From contig JADGPK010000019.1 of the NCBI GenBank assembly GCA_017882445.1, forward strand, positions 1 through 43,489: a stretch of DNA of 43,489 nt. Reading direction: 5' to 3'. The translations under genes and the position numbers were made by a program. This DNA is from Solirubrobacteraceae bacterium (GTDB lineage: Bacteria; Actinomycetota; Thermoleophilia; Solirubrobacterales; Solirubrobacteraceae). The notes beneath the pieces are model-generated. The model made no database searches and was not told the DNA's origin. It saw nothing but the letters and a program-made list of their open reading frames with translations. This document shows positions 24,671 through 33,529 of the stretch, in pieces (position 1 is the first letter of the stretch; the number at the start of each line of letters is the position of its first letter).

Positions 24671-24678
24671 GATCGACG

Positions 24679-27648
24679 ATGACCGACCGCCGCCGCAACC
24701 TCCTCATCCTGCTGATCGTCGCCGGACTGATCGCCGCGTCGGTCGCGACGATCGCCACGAAAAAGACGCGCCTCGGGCTGGACCTGAAGGGCGGCGTGGA
24801 GCTCATCTACCAGGGCAAGCCCACGGCCCAGTCGAAAGTCGACCCCGAATCGCTGAACCGCGCGATCGACATCATGCGCAAGCGCGTCGACCAGTTGGGT
24901 GTCGCCCAGCCGGAAATCCAGCGCTCGGGCGCAAACGAAATCGACGTGGCGCTGCCCAACGTCAGCAACGCGGCGCGCGCCGAACAGGAGGTGGGCAAGA
25001 CCGCGCAGTTGTTCTTCTACGACTGGGAGCCGAACGTGATCGGCCCCGACGGCAACCCGGCGCCGAGCGAACAGACCGTGACGGGCGGAGCGAACGCCGG
25101 CTCCTCGCAGTTCGGGCTGCCCGAGTATCAGGCCGTGCTGCGCGCCGCCAAACGTCCCGCGATCCTGCGCAAGAGCGACACGACACTCGAGCCGGGATGC
25201 ACCCCGCAGCAGATCGGCGGGTGCATCTACGGCAGCTGGTACCTGCTCGACCCCAAGCACGAAAAGGTCCTCAGAGGCCCCGAGGAAATCGAAAAGAACC
25301 TGTACGCCGATTTCAAGGTCCCCGTGGGTGTGACGGCGAAGGCGGTGCGAGTGAACCCCGGCACCGTGCTGGCCCGCGCACGGCCGATCGAAAGCGCCGC
25401 GGGCAAGGTGACGCAGAAAAGCCCGAACAGCTGGTTCGTTCTCAACGACGACCCGGTGCTGACGGGCCGGGACATCAAGAACCCTCAGCAGAGCTTCGAC
25501 GAAGGCGCCGGCGGCACCGGCGCGCCGAACGTGAACTTCGGCTTCACCTCGCACGGGCAGAGCGTCTTTCAGAACGTCACCAAGAAGATCGCCGAGCGCG
25601 GCCAGGAAGCCCAGCTTCCGGGCGTCGGCAAGGAAGCCGCCCAGCAGCACTTCGCGGTGGTGCTCGACGGCCAGCTCATCACCACGCCATCGATCGACTA
25701 CACCAAGTACCCGGAAGGCATCGACGCCACCACCGGGTCGCAGATCTCCGGCGGCTTCACGATCTCCTCGGCGCAGGAACTCGCGGGCGAGCTGCAGTCC
25801 GGCGCGCTGCCGATCAAGCTGGAACTGATCTCCAACTCGCAGGTGTCGGCGACGCTCGGCAAAACCGCGCTCAACCAGGGCCTGGTCGCGGGTCTCACGG
25901 GCTTCGCGGTGGTGTGCCTGTTCCTGCTCCTCTTCTACCGCGTGCTCGGCGCGATCGCAGTCGGTGGCCTGGTCGTCTACGGGGCGTACTTCTTCGCTCT
26001 GATCAAGCTGATCCCGATCACCCTGACGCTGCCTGGCATCGCCGGACTGATCCTCACGATCGGCGTCGCGGCGGACGCGAACATCGTGATCTTCGAGCGC
26101 GTCAAGGAGGAGATCCGTGGCGGAAGATCGATCATCTCGGGCATAGCCATGGGCTACAAGCGCGGGTTCGCGGCGATCGTCGACGCCAACGTGGTCACGT
26201 TCATGACGGCCTTCATCCTGTTCGCGCTGGCCACCGCGGAAGTCAAGGGATTCGCTTTCACGCTGGGCATCGGCACGCTCGTGTCGCTGTTCACCGCCGT
26301 GCTCGCCACGCGGGCCGCGCTCGGGGCGATGGGCCGCTCGCGCGTCGTCTCGCATCCCTCGGCGCTCGGCGCCGCGCGGCGCGGGCGTGGCTGGACGTTC
26401 GACTTCATGGGCGCCTCGCGCTGGTTCTTCTCGCTGTCTGGCACGATCCTGCTCGTCGGGGCCCTGGCGATCGGCGGCAGCGGCCTGAACTTCGGCATCG
26501 ACTTCAAGTCCGGCACGCGCATCCAGACGGCGTTCGTCAAACCCGTCAGCGAGAGCCAGGTCGCCAAGGCGATGTCGGCCGCGGGCTACGGCAACGCGCA
26601 GGTGCAGAAGCTCGTCAACAAGAGCATCGGCGGCACCGGCTTCCAGATCTCCACCAAGACGCTGCGCCCGGAAACGGTCAAAAAGGTCCATGCGACGCTC
26701 GAAGCGAAGTTCGGCACGCGGAACTTCTCCTCGACGTCGATCGGGCCGACGTTCGGGAAAACGGTCGCCAACAGCGCGGTGATCGCGATCATCGCCTCGC
26801 TGCTCGTCATCTCTGCATACATAGCGCTGCGGTTCGAGTGGAAGTACGCAGTGCCGGTGCTGATCGCGTTGATGCACGACCTGCTGATCACGGCAGGGGT
26901 GTATTCGCTGACCGGCCGGGAAGTGACGACCGCTACGGTGGCCGCACTGCTCACGATCCTCGGCTATTCGCTCTACGACACGATCATCGTGTTCGACCGT
27001 GTGCGCGAGAACGTGCCGCGGATGCCGCGCGCGGCGTTCTCGCAGATCGTCAACCGCTCCATGTCCGAGGTGCTGACGCGATCTCTGGCTACGACCTTCT
27101 GCACGCTGCTGCCCGTGACCGCGCTGCTGCTGTTCGGCGGCGAAACGCTGAAGGACTTCGCGTTCGCGCTGATGATCGGCATCGCCTCGGGCGCGTACTC
27201 CTCGATCTTCATCGCCTCGCCGGTGCTGACGCACTGGAAGGAGCGCGAGGGCGCCTACCGCCTCAGGCGAGCCCGCATCGTCCGGGAAGCGGGGGCGGTG
27301 CCGGCCTACGCGACCACCGCGGGGGGCACGCCCGAGGACATCGAGCCGACGCAGAAGAAGCGCCGGACGCGAAGCGGCAGCCTCGTCATCCCGGAGGAGC
27401 CGGGCCAGCAGCTCTCAAGGGACGAGTTCCAGGAACTCGTGCGGGACCTCGACATCGAGGGGCAGCCCACCGGCGGTGGCCGCCGTGCGGGCGTGGCGCA
27501 GGGCAACGCCACGGCGGCCCGGCCCGCCGCGGCCGAGCGCGACCCCGCCGCGGACCTCACCCCCGAGGATCTGGTTCTCAAGGAAGAGCCCAAACAGCGT
27601 CAGAAGAATCGCCGCCCCCGCAACCGCCGTCACGGCAGGGCGCGCTGA
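24679..27648 (+). CDS. secDF: SecD-SecF fusion protein translocase subunit
   Basis: This 989-residue RND-type membrane protein uses the proton gradient to pull preproteins out of the Sec channel. The SecD half (about 1-550) has TM1, the signature GLDLKGGVELIY near residue 33, a large extracytoplasmic domain, and five TM segments after FTISSAQELAGELQSGALP. The SecF half (about 575-875) repeats this with GIDFKSGTRIQTAF and a second six-TM set ending SGAYSSIFIASPVLTHW. The last 120 residues are a polar, strongly basic cytosolic tail ending in Arg-rich sequence. Most actinobacteria have separate secD and secF. Glu and Lys codons GAA and AAA are unusually frequent compared with the neighbours. Confidence 0.95.
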   Translation: MTDRRRNLLILLIVAGLIAASVATIATKKTRLGLDLKGGVELIYQGKPTAQSKVDPESLNRAIDIMRKRVDQLGVAQPEIQRSGANEIDVALPNVSNAARAEQEVGKTAQLFFYDWEPNVIGPDGNPAPSEQTVTGGANAGSSQFGLPEYQAVLRAAKRPAILRKSDTTLEPGCTPQQIGGCIYGSWYLLDPKHEKVLRGPEEIEKNLYADFKVPVGVTAKAVRVNPGTVLARARPIESAAGKVTQKSPNSWFVLNDDPVLTGRDIKNPQQSFDEGAGGTGAPNVNFGFTSHGQSVFQNVTKKIAERGQEAQLPGVGKEAAQQHFAVVLDGQLITTPSIDYTKYPEGIDATTGSQISGGFTISSAQELAGELQSGALPIKLELISNSQVSATLGKTALNQGLVAGLTGFAVVCLFLLLFYRVLGAIAVGGLVVYGAYFFALIKLIPITLTLPGIAGLILTIGVAADANIVIFERVKEEIRGGRSIISGIAMGYKRGFAAIVDANVVTFMTAFILFALATAEVKGFAFTLGIGTLVSLFTAVLATRAALGAMGRSRVVSHPSALGAARRGRGWTFDFMGASRWFFSLSGTILLVGALAIGGSGLNFGIDFKSGTRIQTAFVKPVSESQVAKAMSAAGYGNAQVQKLVNKSIGGTGFQISTKTLRPETVKKVHATLEAKFGTRNFSSTSIGPTFGKTVANSAVIAIIASLLVISAYIALRFEWKYAVPVLIALMHDLLITAGVYSLTGREVTTATVAALLTILGYSLYDTIIVFDRVRENVPRMPRAAFSQIVNRSMSEVLTRSLATTFCTLLPVTALLLFGGETLKDFAFALMIGIASGAYSSIFIASPVLTHWKEREGAYRLRRARIVREAGAVPAYATTAGGTPEDIEPTQKKRRTRSGSLVIPEEPGQQLSRDEFQELVRDLDIEGQPTGGGRRAGVAQGNATAARPAAAERDPAADLTPEDLVLKEEPKQRQKNRRPRNRRHGRAR

Positions 27649-27693
27649 CGTGATGCGCCGGAGCACGCCGCGAGTCAACGGAGGTCGTCGCTG

Positions 27694-27996
27694 ATGGGAA
27701 TACTCGGCTGGGTGATGATGGGTCTCGCGATCTGGCACTTCACGATCTTCATGCCGGACCGGTTCTGGGGCGGGATCGTGGGTGCTTTCGTGGGCTCCCT
27801 GATCGGCGCGCTCGTGGTCGGGCTGATCATCTACGGCGTGAAAGTGTCCGCGCTGCGGATCCCGGGCGAAAAGGCGACGGACATCACGGTCATCCTCTAT
27901 GCGGTGCCCGGCGCGCTGATCGGCATAGCCGCGGTCTACCTCGAGGGTATGCGCCGCGAACGTGCGGGCACCCAGCACCGCGCCGCCTCCGAGTAG
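27694..27996 (+). CDS. Small three-helix membrane protein of unknown function
   Basis: This is a 100-residue protein with three hydrophobic stretches at about 2-20, 25-50 and 68-86 and a polar, Arg-rich C-terminus. The beginning MGILGWVMMGL and the Gly-rich second helix (GGIVGAFVGSLIGALVVG) faintly resemble the GlsB/YeaQ/YmgE transglycosylase-associated family, but the match is weak and I would not assign it. GGAGG lies about 10 bases before the ATG. It sits in the same direction between secDF and recJ, so it may belong to the translocase transcription unit. Confidence 0.65.
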   Translation: MGILGWVMMGLAIWHFTIFMPDRFWGGIVGAFVGSLIGALVVGLIIYGVKVSALRIPGEKATDITVILYAVPGALIGIAAVYLEGMRRERAGTQHRAASE

Positions 27997-28086
27997 ACGC
28001 GAGCACCCGCCGCGGCGGCCAGCGCCCCAGCCGGGGCTCGAGCCAGGCGCGCAGAGCTCGATCGCCGTTCTGTCTCACCCTGCCCG

Positions 28087-28092
28087 TAGTCT
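28087..28092 (+). promoter_or_regulatory. -10 box of leaderless recJ gene
   Basis: TAGTCT ends 7 bases before the GTG at 28100. It decides the start, since the open frame runs back to 27962 through sequence unlike RecJ. Confidence 0.5.
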
Positions 28093-28099
28093 CGCCGGT

Positions 28100-29860
28100 G
28101 TGCCTCCCTGCCGCATCGAGATCCCAGAATGCCCGCCCGAGCACGTTCTCGGGCTGCGGCGTGAGCTGGGCGTGAGCGGGGCGCTCGCCCAGGTGCTGGT
28201 GCGCAGGGGACTCGCCGAGCCCGAGCGTGCGCGCGCGTTCCTCGTCGGGGAGGAGGAGCATCCGCCGGACGCCTTCCGCGGCATCGAGCAGGGGGTCGAG
28301 TCGATTCTGCGCCACCTGCGCGACGGCGAGCGCATAACGATCCATGGCGACTACGACGTCGACGGCATCTGCTCGACCGCCGTCCTGCTTCGCGCCCTGC
28401 GGGAGCTGGGAGGAGACGTGGACTCCTATCTGCCGGACCGCGCCGACGACGGGTACGGGTTGCACGAGAACACGGTCCGGCGCCTGGCTGCACGCGGCAC
28501 GCGGCTGCTGGTCACGGTGGACTGCGCGATCACAGCTGTGGAGGAGGTGGCGCTCGCCAGGGAGCTGGGGATGGAGGTGCTCGTCACCGACCACCATGCC
28601 CCGCGCGCCGATGGGGCGCTTCCAGCCGCGCCGATCGTGCACCCGGCGTTGAGCGGCTACCCGTGCCGAGACCTGTGCGCCGCCGCTGTCGCGTACAAGC
28701 TGGCCCAGGCGGTGTTCGCGGCCGCCGGCCGCGACGCGCGCGAGCTGCGCCACGACCTCGATCTCGTCGCGCTGGCGACGATCGCCGACGTCGTGCCTCT
28801 TCTCGGAGAGAACCGGACGCTCGTACGACGCGGGCTGCGTGCGCTGGCGAGCACGGCCAAGCCGGGCCTGCGCGCTCTGATGGCTGTGGCCGGCGTCGAT
28901 CCCTCCAAGGCGAACGAGCGCTCGGTGGCCTTTGCGCTCGCACCGCGGCTGAACGCAGCCGGGCGCATGTATCGAGCCGATGCGGGCCTGGAGCTGATCC
29001 TCACCGCCGACCCGCTGCGGGCCGAGCAGATCGCCCGCGAGCTGGACTCCGCCAACCGCGAGCGCAGGGACGTGGAGACGCGCATCCGCTTTCAGGCCGA
29101 AGCGCAGATGTCCGAGCTCGGAGAGCGCGCCGCCTACGTGCTGGCCGGCGAGGGCTGGCACCCCGGCGTGATCGGGATCGTCGCCTCGCGCATGGTCGAG
29201 CGCAGCGCTCGTCCCGTCGTGATGATCGCGCTGGACGGCGACACGGGGCGGGGGTCCGGCCGCAGCGTCGAGGCCTTCGACCTGCTCGCCGGGCTGACAG
29301 CGTGCTCAGGGCACCTGCTCCACTATGGAGGCCACCGAGTGGCGGCAGGCCTCGAGATCGAGCGCGCACAGGTGGCTGGGTTCGCCGCCGCCCTGGCGGC
29401 CCACGCCGAGAAGACGCTGCGAGCAGAGGACCTGGTGGCGGTGGAGCGGGTGGACGCCGTGGTGTGCGGCGAGGAGCTCGGGATGGCGCTCGCGGAGGAG
29501 CTGCAGGGTCTCGCACCGTTCGGTCGGGGCAACCCGGGTGTCTCGCTGATGGTGGCCGCCGCCACCTTCACCGATGCCCGACCGATGGGCGAAGGCAGGC
29601 ACGTCCGCTTCACCGTCGCCGCAGGCGGGGCCCGCGCGCGCGCGGTGGCGTTTGGCAACGGTGGGCGGCTTCCGGTGAAGGAGGGGATGCCGGTGCAGGC
29701 GACGTTCACGCTCGAGGTGAACGAATGGAACGGCGTCAGCGAGCCCCGGCTCGTCCTTCGCCAGGCGCAGGCGGCCGTCGAGGTCCCAGCCGAGCGAGCG
29801 CCGGCGGAATCGGTGACGGACACCGACACGGAGGATCTCGTGCTGTTCGCTCTTCAGTGA
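28100..29860 (+). CDS. recJ: Single-stranded-DNA exonuclease RecJ
   Basis: This 586-residue DHH-family 5'-3' exonuclease degrades single strands in recombination and mismatch repair. DHH motif I is HGDYDVDGICS with metal aspartates at 84, 86 and 88, motif III is VTDHH with D164 and the two histidines at 165-166, and motif IV is LATIADVVPLLGENR. The DHHA1 domain begins near residue 350 (GWHPGVIGIVASRMVER, then GSGRSVEAFDL) and includes HYGGHRVAAGLEI. The C-terminal OB domain follows (GLAPFGRGNPG). The GTG start is preferred because of the TAGTCT box. It is followed after 42 bases by rel. Confidence 0.95.
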   Translation: MPPCRIEIPECPPEHVLGLRRELGVSGALAQVLVRRGLAEPERARAFLVGEEEHPPDAFRGIEQGVESILRHLRDGERITIHGDYDVDGICSTAVLLRALRELGGDVDSYLPDRADDGYGLHENTVRRLAARGTRLLVTVDCAITAVEEVALARELGMEVLVTDHHAPRADGALPAAPIVHPALSGYPCRDLCAAAVAYKLAQAVFAAAGRDARELRHDLDLVALATIADVVPLLGENRTLVRRGLRALASTAKPGLRALMAVAGVDPSKANERSVAFALAPRLNAAGRMYRADAGLELILTADPLRAEQIARELDSANRERRDVETRIRFQAEAQMSELGERAAYVLAGEGWHPGVIGIVASRMVERSARPVVMIALDGDTGRGSGRSVEAFDLLAGLTACSGHLLHYGGHRVAAGLEIERAQVAGFAAALAAHAEKTLRAEDLVAVERVDAVVCGEELGMALAEELQGLAPFGRGNPGVSLMVAAATFTDARPMGEGRHVRFTVAAGGARARAVAFGNGGRLPVKEGMPVQATFTLEVNEWNGVSEPRLVLRQAQAAVEVPAERAPAESVTDTDTEDLVLFALQ

Positions 29861-29890
29861 GAGGCGCTTCGGTATGGGCGGATGGTCCCC

Positions 29891-29896
29891 TACTCT
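29891..29896 (+). promoter_or_regulatory. -10 box of leaderless rel gene
   Basis: TACTCT ends 6 bases before the ATG at 29903 with no Shine-Dalgarno sequence. It favours this start over an in-frame ATG 7 codons earlier. Confidence 0.5.
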
Positions 29897-29902
29897 TTGT
29901 CT

Positions 29903-32323
29903 ATGGGAATGTCTGAGGACCCCAACAACTCGCAGGTGACCGAGGCCCTCGAAGAGCCGCGCGCAAGCAGAGGAGCCGAGGGACCTGAGCGCCTGCACGG
30001 TCGGGGATCCGCTGACGGCGGGGCGTTCGATCGCGCCGCCGGTGATGAGCAGGCGTCGCTGGCCCTCAGCGCGTCCGAGCGACGCCTGCTGAACGACCTG
30101 TTCGCGATCGTCTCAGAGCACGCCGCCGACTCCTCTGTCGAGATCGACCGCGGGCGTGTGCAGGACGCTTTCGTGTTCGCCTGCGAGCATCACGCGGCGC
30201 AACGGCGCAAGTCCGGCGAGGACTTCATCGTGCACCCCGTCGGCGTGGCGCGAATCTGCGCCGGGATGCGACTCGATACCGAGACGCTCTGCGCGGCGCT
30301 CCTGCACGACACCGTCGAGGACACCTCGGCCTCGATCGAGGAGGTGCGCGAGCGCTTCGGCGAGGAGATCTCGGGTGTGGTCGACGGCGTGACGAAGCTG
30401 ACGGGAATCACCTTCCAGTCTCGTGACGAGGCGCAGGCGAACAACTACCGCAAGATGATGGTCGCGATGGCCACCGACGTGCGGGTCATCCTCATCAAGC
30501 TCGCCGACCGCCTGCACAACATGCGCACGATCGAGGCGATGCCCAAGCAGAAGCAGATCGAGAAGGCGCGCGAGACGATCGAGATCTACGCGCCGCTGGC
30601 CCACCGTCTGGGGATCCACGCGATCAAGTGGGAGCTCGAGGACCTCGCCTTCGCGACGCTGCACCCGCGCAAGTACCAGGAGATCAAGGGGCTCGTCGCC
30701 CAGCAGCGCGACGAGCGCGAACGCTACGTCAGCCAGGCCGGCGACTACCTGCGCGGCGAGCTTGGCCAGGTGGGCATCGAGGCCGAGATCGCCGGTCGAG
30801 CCAAGCACTTCTATTCGATCTACTCAAAGATGACCAAGAAGGGGCGCGAGTTCAACGAGATCTACGACCTCACCGCGATGCGCGTGATCGTCGACTCGGT
30901 GACGGACTGCTACGGCACCGTCGGCGTGATCCACTCGCTGTGGAAGCCGCTGCCAGGCCGTTTCAAGGACTTCATCGCCATGCCCAAGTTCAACATGTAC
31001 CAGTCGCTGCACACGACGGTGATAGGGCCCGAGGGCAGGCCGCTGGAGATTCAGATCCGCACACACGAGATGCACGAGATGGCGGAGTTCGGCGTGGCCG
31101 CCCACTGGGTCTACAAGGCCCAGACGGCCCCGGGTGAGACCGACGAGCTGGACGATCCCCGATCGGTCGGCTGGCCGGCCGCCGGCGAGGACGCCAAGCT
31201 CACATGGCTGCGCTCGATGCTCGACTGGCAGAAAGATCTCTCGGACCCGCGGGAGTTCATGGAGACGCTGCGCACGGACCTGTTCGAGGACGAGGTCTAT
31301 GTGTTCACGCCCAAGGGTGAAGTCAAGTCGCTCGCGGCGGGCGCCACGCCGCTGGATTTCGCCTACGAGGTGCACACCGAGATCGGCCACCGCTGCGTGG
31401 GAGCGCGGGTGAACGGGAAAATCGTGCCGCTGCACTACGAGCTGCGCTCGGGCGACATCGTCGAGATCCTCACCTCCAAGCGCGACCGCGGCCCCTCGCG
31501 CGACTGGCTGGCCATGGTCAAGACGACCCGCGCGCGCAACAAGATCAAGGCGTGGTTCAAGGCGGAGTCCCGGCAGGACACAGAGCACACCGGCCGAGAG
31601 CTGCTGCAGGAGCACCTGCGCAAACAGGGTCTGCCGGCGCAGAAGATCACCGGGTCTGCGCTGCTGGCGGATGTGATTCGCGAGGTCGGCTACCGCAAGG
31701 CGGACGACTTCTACATCGCGCTGGGAGCCGCCAAGGTCTCGCCGAAGCTCGTGGTCAACAAGGTCATGCAGCGTCTGAAGCAGGGCGAGTCCGCCGACGG
31801 AGAGGACACGGCGGCGGATCTGCTGCGTGTGGGACGCGCACGGCGGCGCCCCACGAAGTCCTCCGGGCAGTACGGGATCAGGGTGGATGGCGTCGAGGAC
31901 GTCATGCTGCGCCTGGCCAAGTGCTGCAGGCCGGTCCCCGGCGATGAGATCCTCGGCTACATCTCGGTCGGTCGTGGAATAACTATTCACCGCGAGGATT
32001 GCCCCAACGCGGCGCTGCTGCGCAAGAATCCCGAGCGATTTGCGAGCGTCGCCTGGGAGGGCGATCAGTCCACGGGATTCATCGTGGAAATCCAGATCGA
32101 CGCCTGGGACCGCCACCGCCTGCTCGAGGACCTCTCGCGCGCGTTCTCGGAGTCCGGCGCGAACATCGTCGAAGCGCGCTGCCTGTCGATGCCGCCGATG
32201 GTCAAGAACCGCTTCGTGATCGAATTGGCCGACACGCACACCCTGAAGGGCGCGATCACGCGCCTGCGCAACATCGAGTCGGTCTTCGACGCCTACCGGG
32301 TGACGCCCGGCGCCACCTCCTAG
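29903..32323 (+). CDS. rel: Bifunctional (p)ppGpp synthetase/hydrolase Rel
   Basis: This 806-residue long RSH protein makes and degrades the stringent-response alarmone. The HD hydrolase domain has FIVHPVGVARI and LLHDTVEDTSASIEE with the HD pair intact, so hydrolysis is expected. The synthetase domain has YSIYSKM, RFKDFIAMPKFNMYQSLHT and EIQIRTHEMHEMAEFGVAAHW. TGS (DEVYVFTPKGEVKSL), the Zn-finger/CC-like region with LAKCCRPVPGDEILGYI, and a C-terminal ACT domain follow. The first 60 residues are an acidic, disordered extension. Its stop codon shares CTAG with the convergent lipid kinase. It is functionally linked with the Ppx/GppA-family phosphatase at 5254. Confidence 0.96.
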   Translation: MGMSEDPNNSQVTEALEEPRASRGAEGPERLHGRGSADGGAFDRAAGDEQASLALSASERRLLNDLFAIVSEHAADSSVEIDRGRVQDAFVFACEHHAAQRRKSGEDFIVHPVGVARICAGMRLDTETLCAALLHDTVEDTSASIEEVRERFGEEISGVVDGVTKLTGITFQSRDEAQANNYRKMMVAMATDVRVILIKLADRLHNMRTIEAMPKQKQIEKARETIEIYAPLAHRLGIHAIKWELEDLAFATLHPRKYQEIKGLVAQQRDERERYVSQAGDYLRGELGQVGIEAEIAGRAKHFYSIYSKMTKKGREFNEIYDLTAMRVIVDSVTDCYGTVGVIHSLWKPLPGRFKDFIAMPKFNMYQSLHTTVIGPEGRPLEIQIRTHEMHEMAEFGVAAHWVYKAQTAPGETDELDDPRSVGWPAAGEDAKLTWLRSMLDWQKDLSDPREFMETLRTDLFEDEVYVFTPKGEVKSLAAGATPLDFAYEVHTEIGHRCVGARVNGKIVPLHYELRSGDIVEILTSKRDRGPSRDWLAMVKTTRARNKIKAWFKAESRQDTEHTGRELLQEHLRKQGLPAQKITGSALLADVIREVGYRKADDFYIALGAAKVSPKLVVNKVMQRLKQGESADGEDTAADLLRVGRARRRPTKSSGQYGIRVDGVEDVMLRLAKCCRPVPGDEILGYISVGRGITIHREDCPNAALLRKNPERFASVAWEGDQSTGFIVEIQIDAWDRHRLLEDLSRAFSESGANIVEARCLSMPPMVKNRFVIELADTHTLKGAITRLRNIESVFDAYRVTPGATS

Positions 32324-33324
32324 GAGATCACGTTGAGCGCGCCCGGCATGATCGTGTAGCGCGCCTCGGTGACCTCACCGAGATAGTCGCCGTCGACCTG
32401 CAGCGGCAGCGGACGCCCGTCGGTGGTGCGCACCGTCAGCTCGCTGAGGTCCGACAGGCCACTGACCCGGCGATGGCCGGCGACGCGTGCCCGGCTGGAA
32501 AAGGCGCGCCATGCGATCGAGCACATCGACAGCAGCGTCGCGCGATGCAGCACGCCACCGGTGAGCGCCCCCGAGTCGAGCGCCGCGCCGTCGGAGATCT
32601 CGATCGGGCGGTCCTGGAAGTAGGTGAAGGGCGAGCCGTTCTGCACGATCGCGGTGACGCCGCCGAACGTCTGCCCACCGGCGTCGACCTCGAGCTGCGG
32701 AGGCCTCACCAGGTAGCGGCGCAGGACCATCGACACGGCCACCCACGTGTAGTAGTAGGCGCCGAGTCGGGCCTTCATGCGCGGGTTTGCATCGACACGC
32801 TCGACGACGCTGGCATCGAGGCCGAGGCCGGACGCGAACGTGAAGCAGCGGCCGTTGACGACCCCCAGATCGACTTTGCGGGGGCGCCAGTCGTCGGCCA
32901 TCGCGAGCAGGTGCTCGGTCGCGTCGACGACGTCGCCGGGGATGCCGAGCATCTTTGCGAACACGTTGGCCGAGCCGCCCGGCAGGCAGCAGAGCGGGGT
33001 GCGGGACCCGAGCAGTCCGTTGGCGGCTTCGTTGACGGTGCCGTCGCCGCCGAAGGCGACCACCACGTCATAACCCTCGTGGGCGGCCTCGCGGCAGAGC
33101 TCGGTGGCGTGCCCACGAGCCTCGGTGTCCACGGCGTCGACCTCGAAGCGGCCCTGGAGGGCGTAGACGACGAGATGGCGCAGACGATCGGATACGGTCG
33201 TGGCGTAGGGATTGACGATGATCAGCATGCGCCGTCTGCTCGATGGAGAGGCGAAGCGGAAGGGCTCGCCGCCCTCGGCCGAGCGCTCGTGGCGCTCGTC
33301 GCGCTCCCGTGTAGGACTGCTCAT
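32320..33324 (-). CDS. Diacylglycerol kinase-family lipid kinase (YegS/DgkB-like)
   Basis: This 334-residue protein of the DAGK catalytic fold phosphorylates lipids such as diacylglycerol, or sphingosine-like or isoprenoid lipids. The domain starts at MLIIVNPYAT (residue 33), the ATP loop is AFGGDGTVNEAANGLLGS with GGDGT at 92-96, and PLCCLPGGSANVFAKMLG follows. The C-terminal beta domain includes VDGDYLG. Residues 1-32 are charged and precede the fold; the start at 33324 is supported by TAGCCC 5 bases upstream, but an internal ATG at residue 33 is possible. It ends in a CTAG shared with rel and is divergent from the SAM riboswitch transcript. Confidence 0.88.
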   Translation of the reverse strand: MSSPTRERDERHERSAEGGEPFRFASPSSRRRMLIIVNPYATTVSDRLRHLVVYALQGRFEVDAVDTEARGHATELCREAAHEGYDVVVAFGGDGTVNEAANGLLGSRTPLCCLPGGSANVFAKMLGIPGDVVDATEHLLAMADDWRPRKVDLGVVNGRCFTFASGLGLDASVVERVDANPRMKARLGAYYYTWVAVSMVLRRYLVRPPQLEVDAGGQTFGGVTAIVQNGSPFTYFQDRPIEISDGAALDSGALTGGVLHRATLLSMCSIAWRAFSSRARVAGHRRVSGLSDLSELTVRTTDGRPLPLQVDGDYLGEVTEARYTIMPGALNVIS

Positions 33325-33390
33325 CGCTAGGGCTACACCGGGCGATGAGAGGCGTTACCCGGGCGCGTCCAGTTGCGCTTACGGCGGGGG

Positions 33391-33418
33391 TTGCGTTCGC
33401 CGATACGGTTGCTAGACT
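33391..33418 (+). promoter_or_regulatory. Promoter of SAM-riboswitch transcript
   Basis: TTGCGT (33391-33396) and TAGACT (33413-33418) are 16 bases apart, the best -35/-10 pair in the region. Transcription would begin near 33425, about a dozen bases before the P1 stem of the riboswitch. Confidence 0.6.
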
Positions 33419-33436
33419 TCCGGATCACATCGACGT

Positions 33437-33529
33437 ACACATCGAGAGGGGTGGAGGGCCTGGCCCTGCGAAACCCCGGCAACCACCGCCAAGTCACAGG
33501 CGGGAAGGTGCCAATTCCAGGTGATGTGT
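33437..33529 (+). ncRNA. SAM-I (S-box) riboswitch aptamer
   Basis: The element has the S-box consensus in order: P1 5' strand ACACATC (33437-33443), GAGAGGGGTGGAGGG with the kink-turn, CTGGCCCTGCGAAACCCCGG, GCAACCACC, P3 stem CCGCC/GGCGG (33486-33490 and 33499-33503), GGTGCCAATTCC at the P3-P4 junction, and P1 3' strand GATGTGT (33523-33529), a perfect 7-bp match to the 5' strand. S-box RNAs bind S-adenosylmethionine and usually shut off methionine-pathway genes. Here it leads a threonine-synthase-like gene and a sulfur carrier gene. SAM-IV has a different layout and fits less well. Confidence 0.92.

Noticed and set aside
33437-33529. SAM-IV or SAM-II riboswitch
   Set aside because: The GGTGGAGGG kink-turn side, GAAACCCCGGCAACC and GGTGCCAATTCC order is that of SAM-I; the characteristic pseudoknot layout of SAM-IV was not seen.
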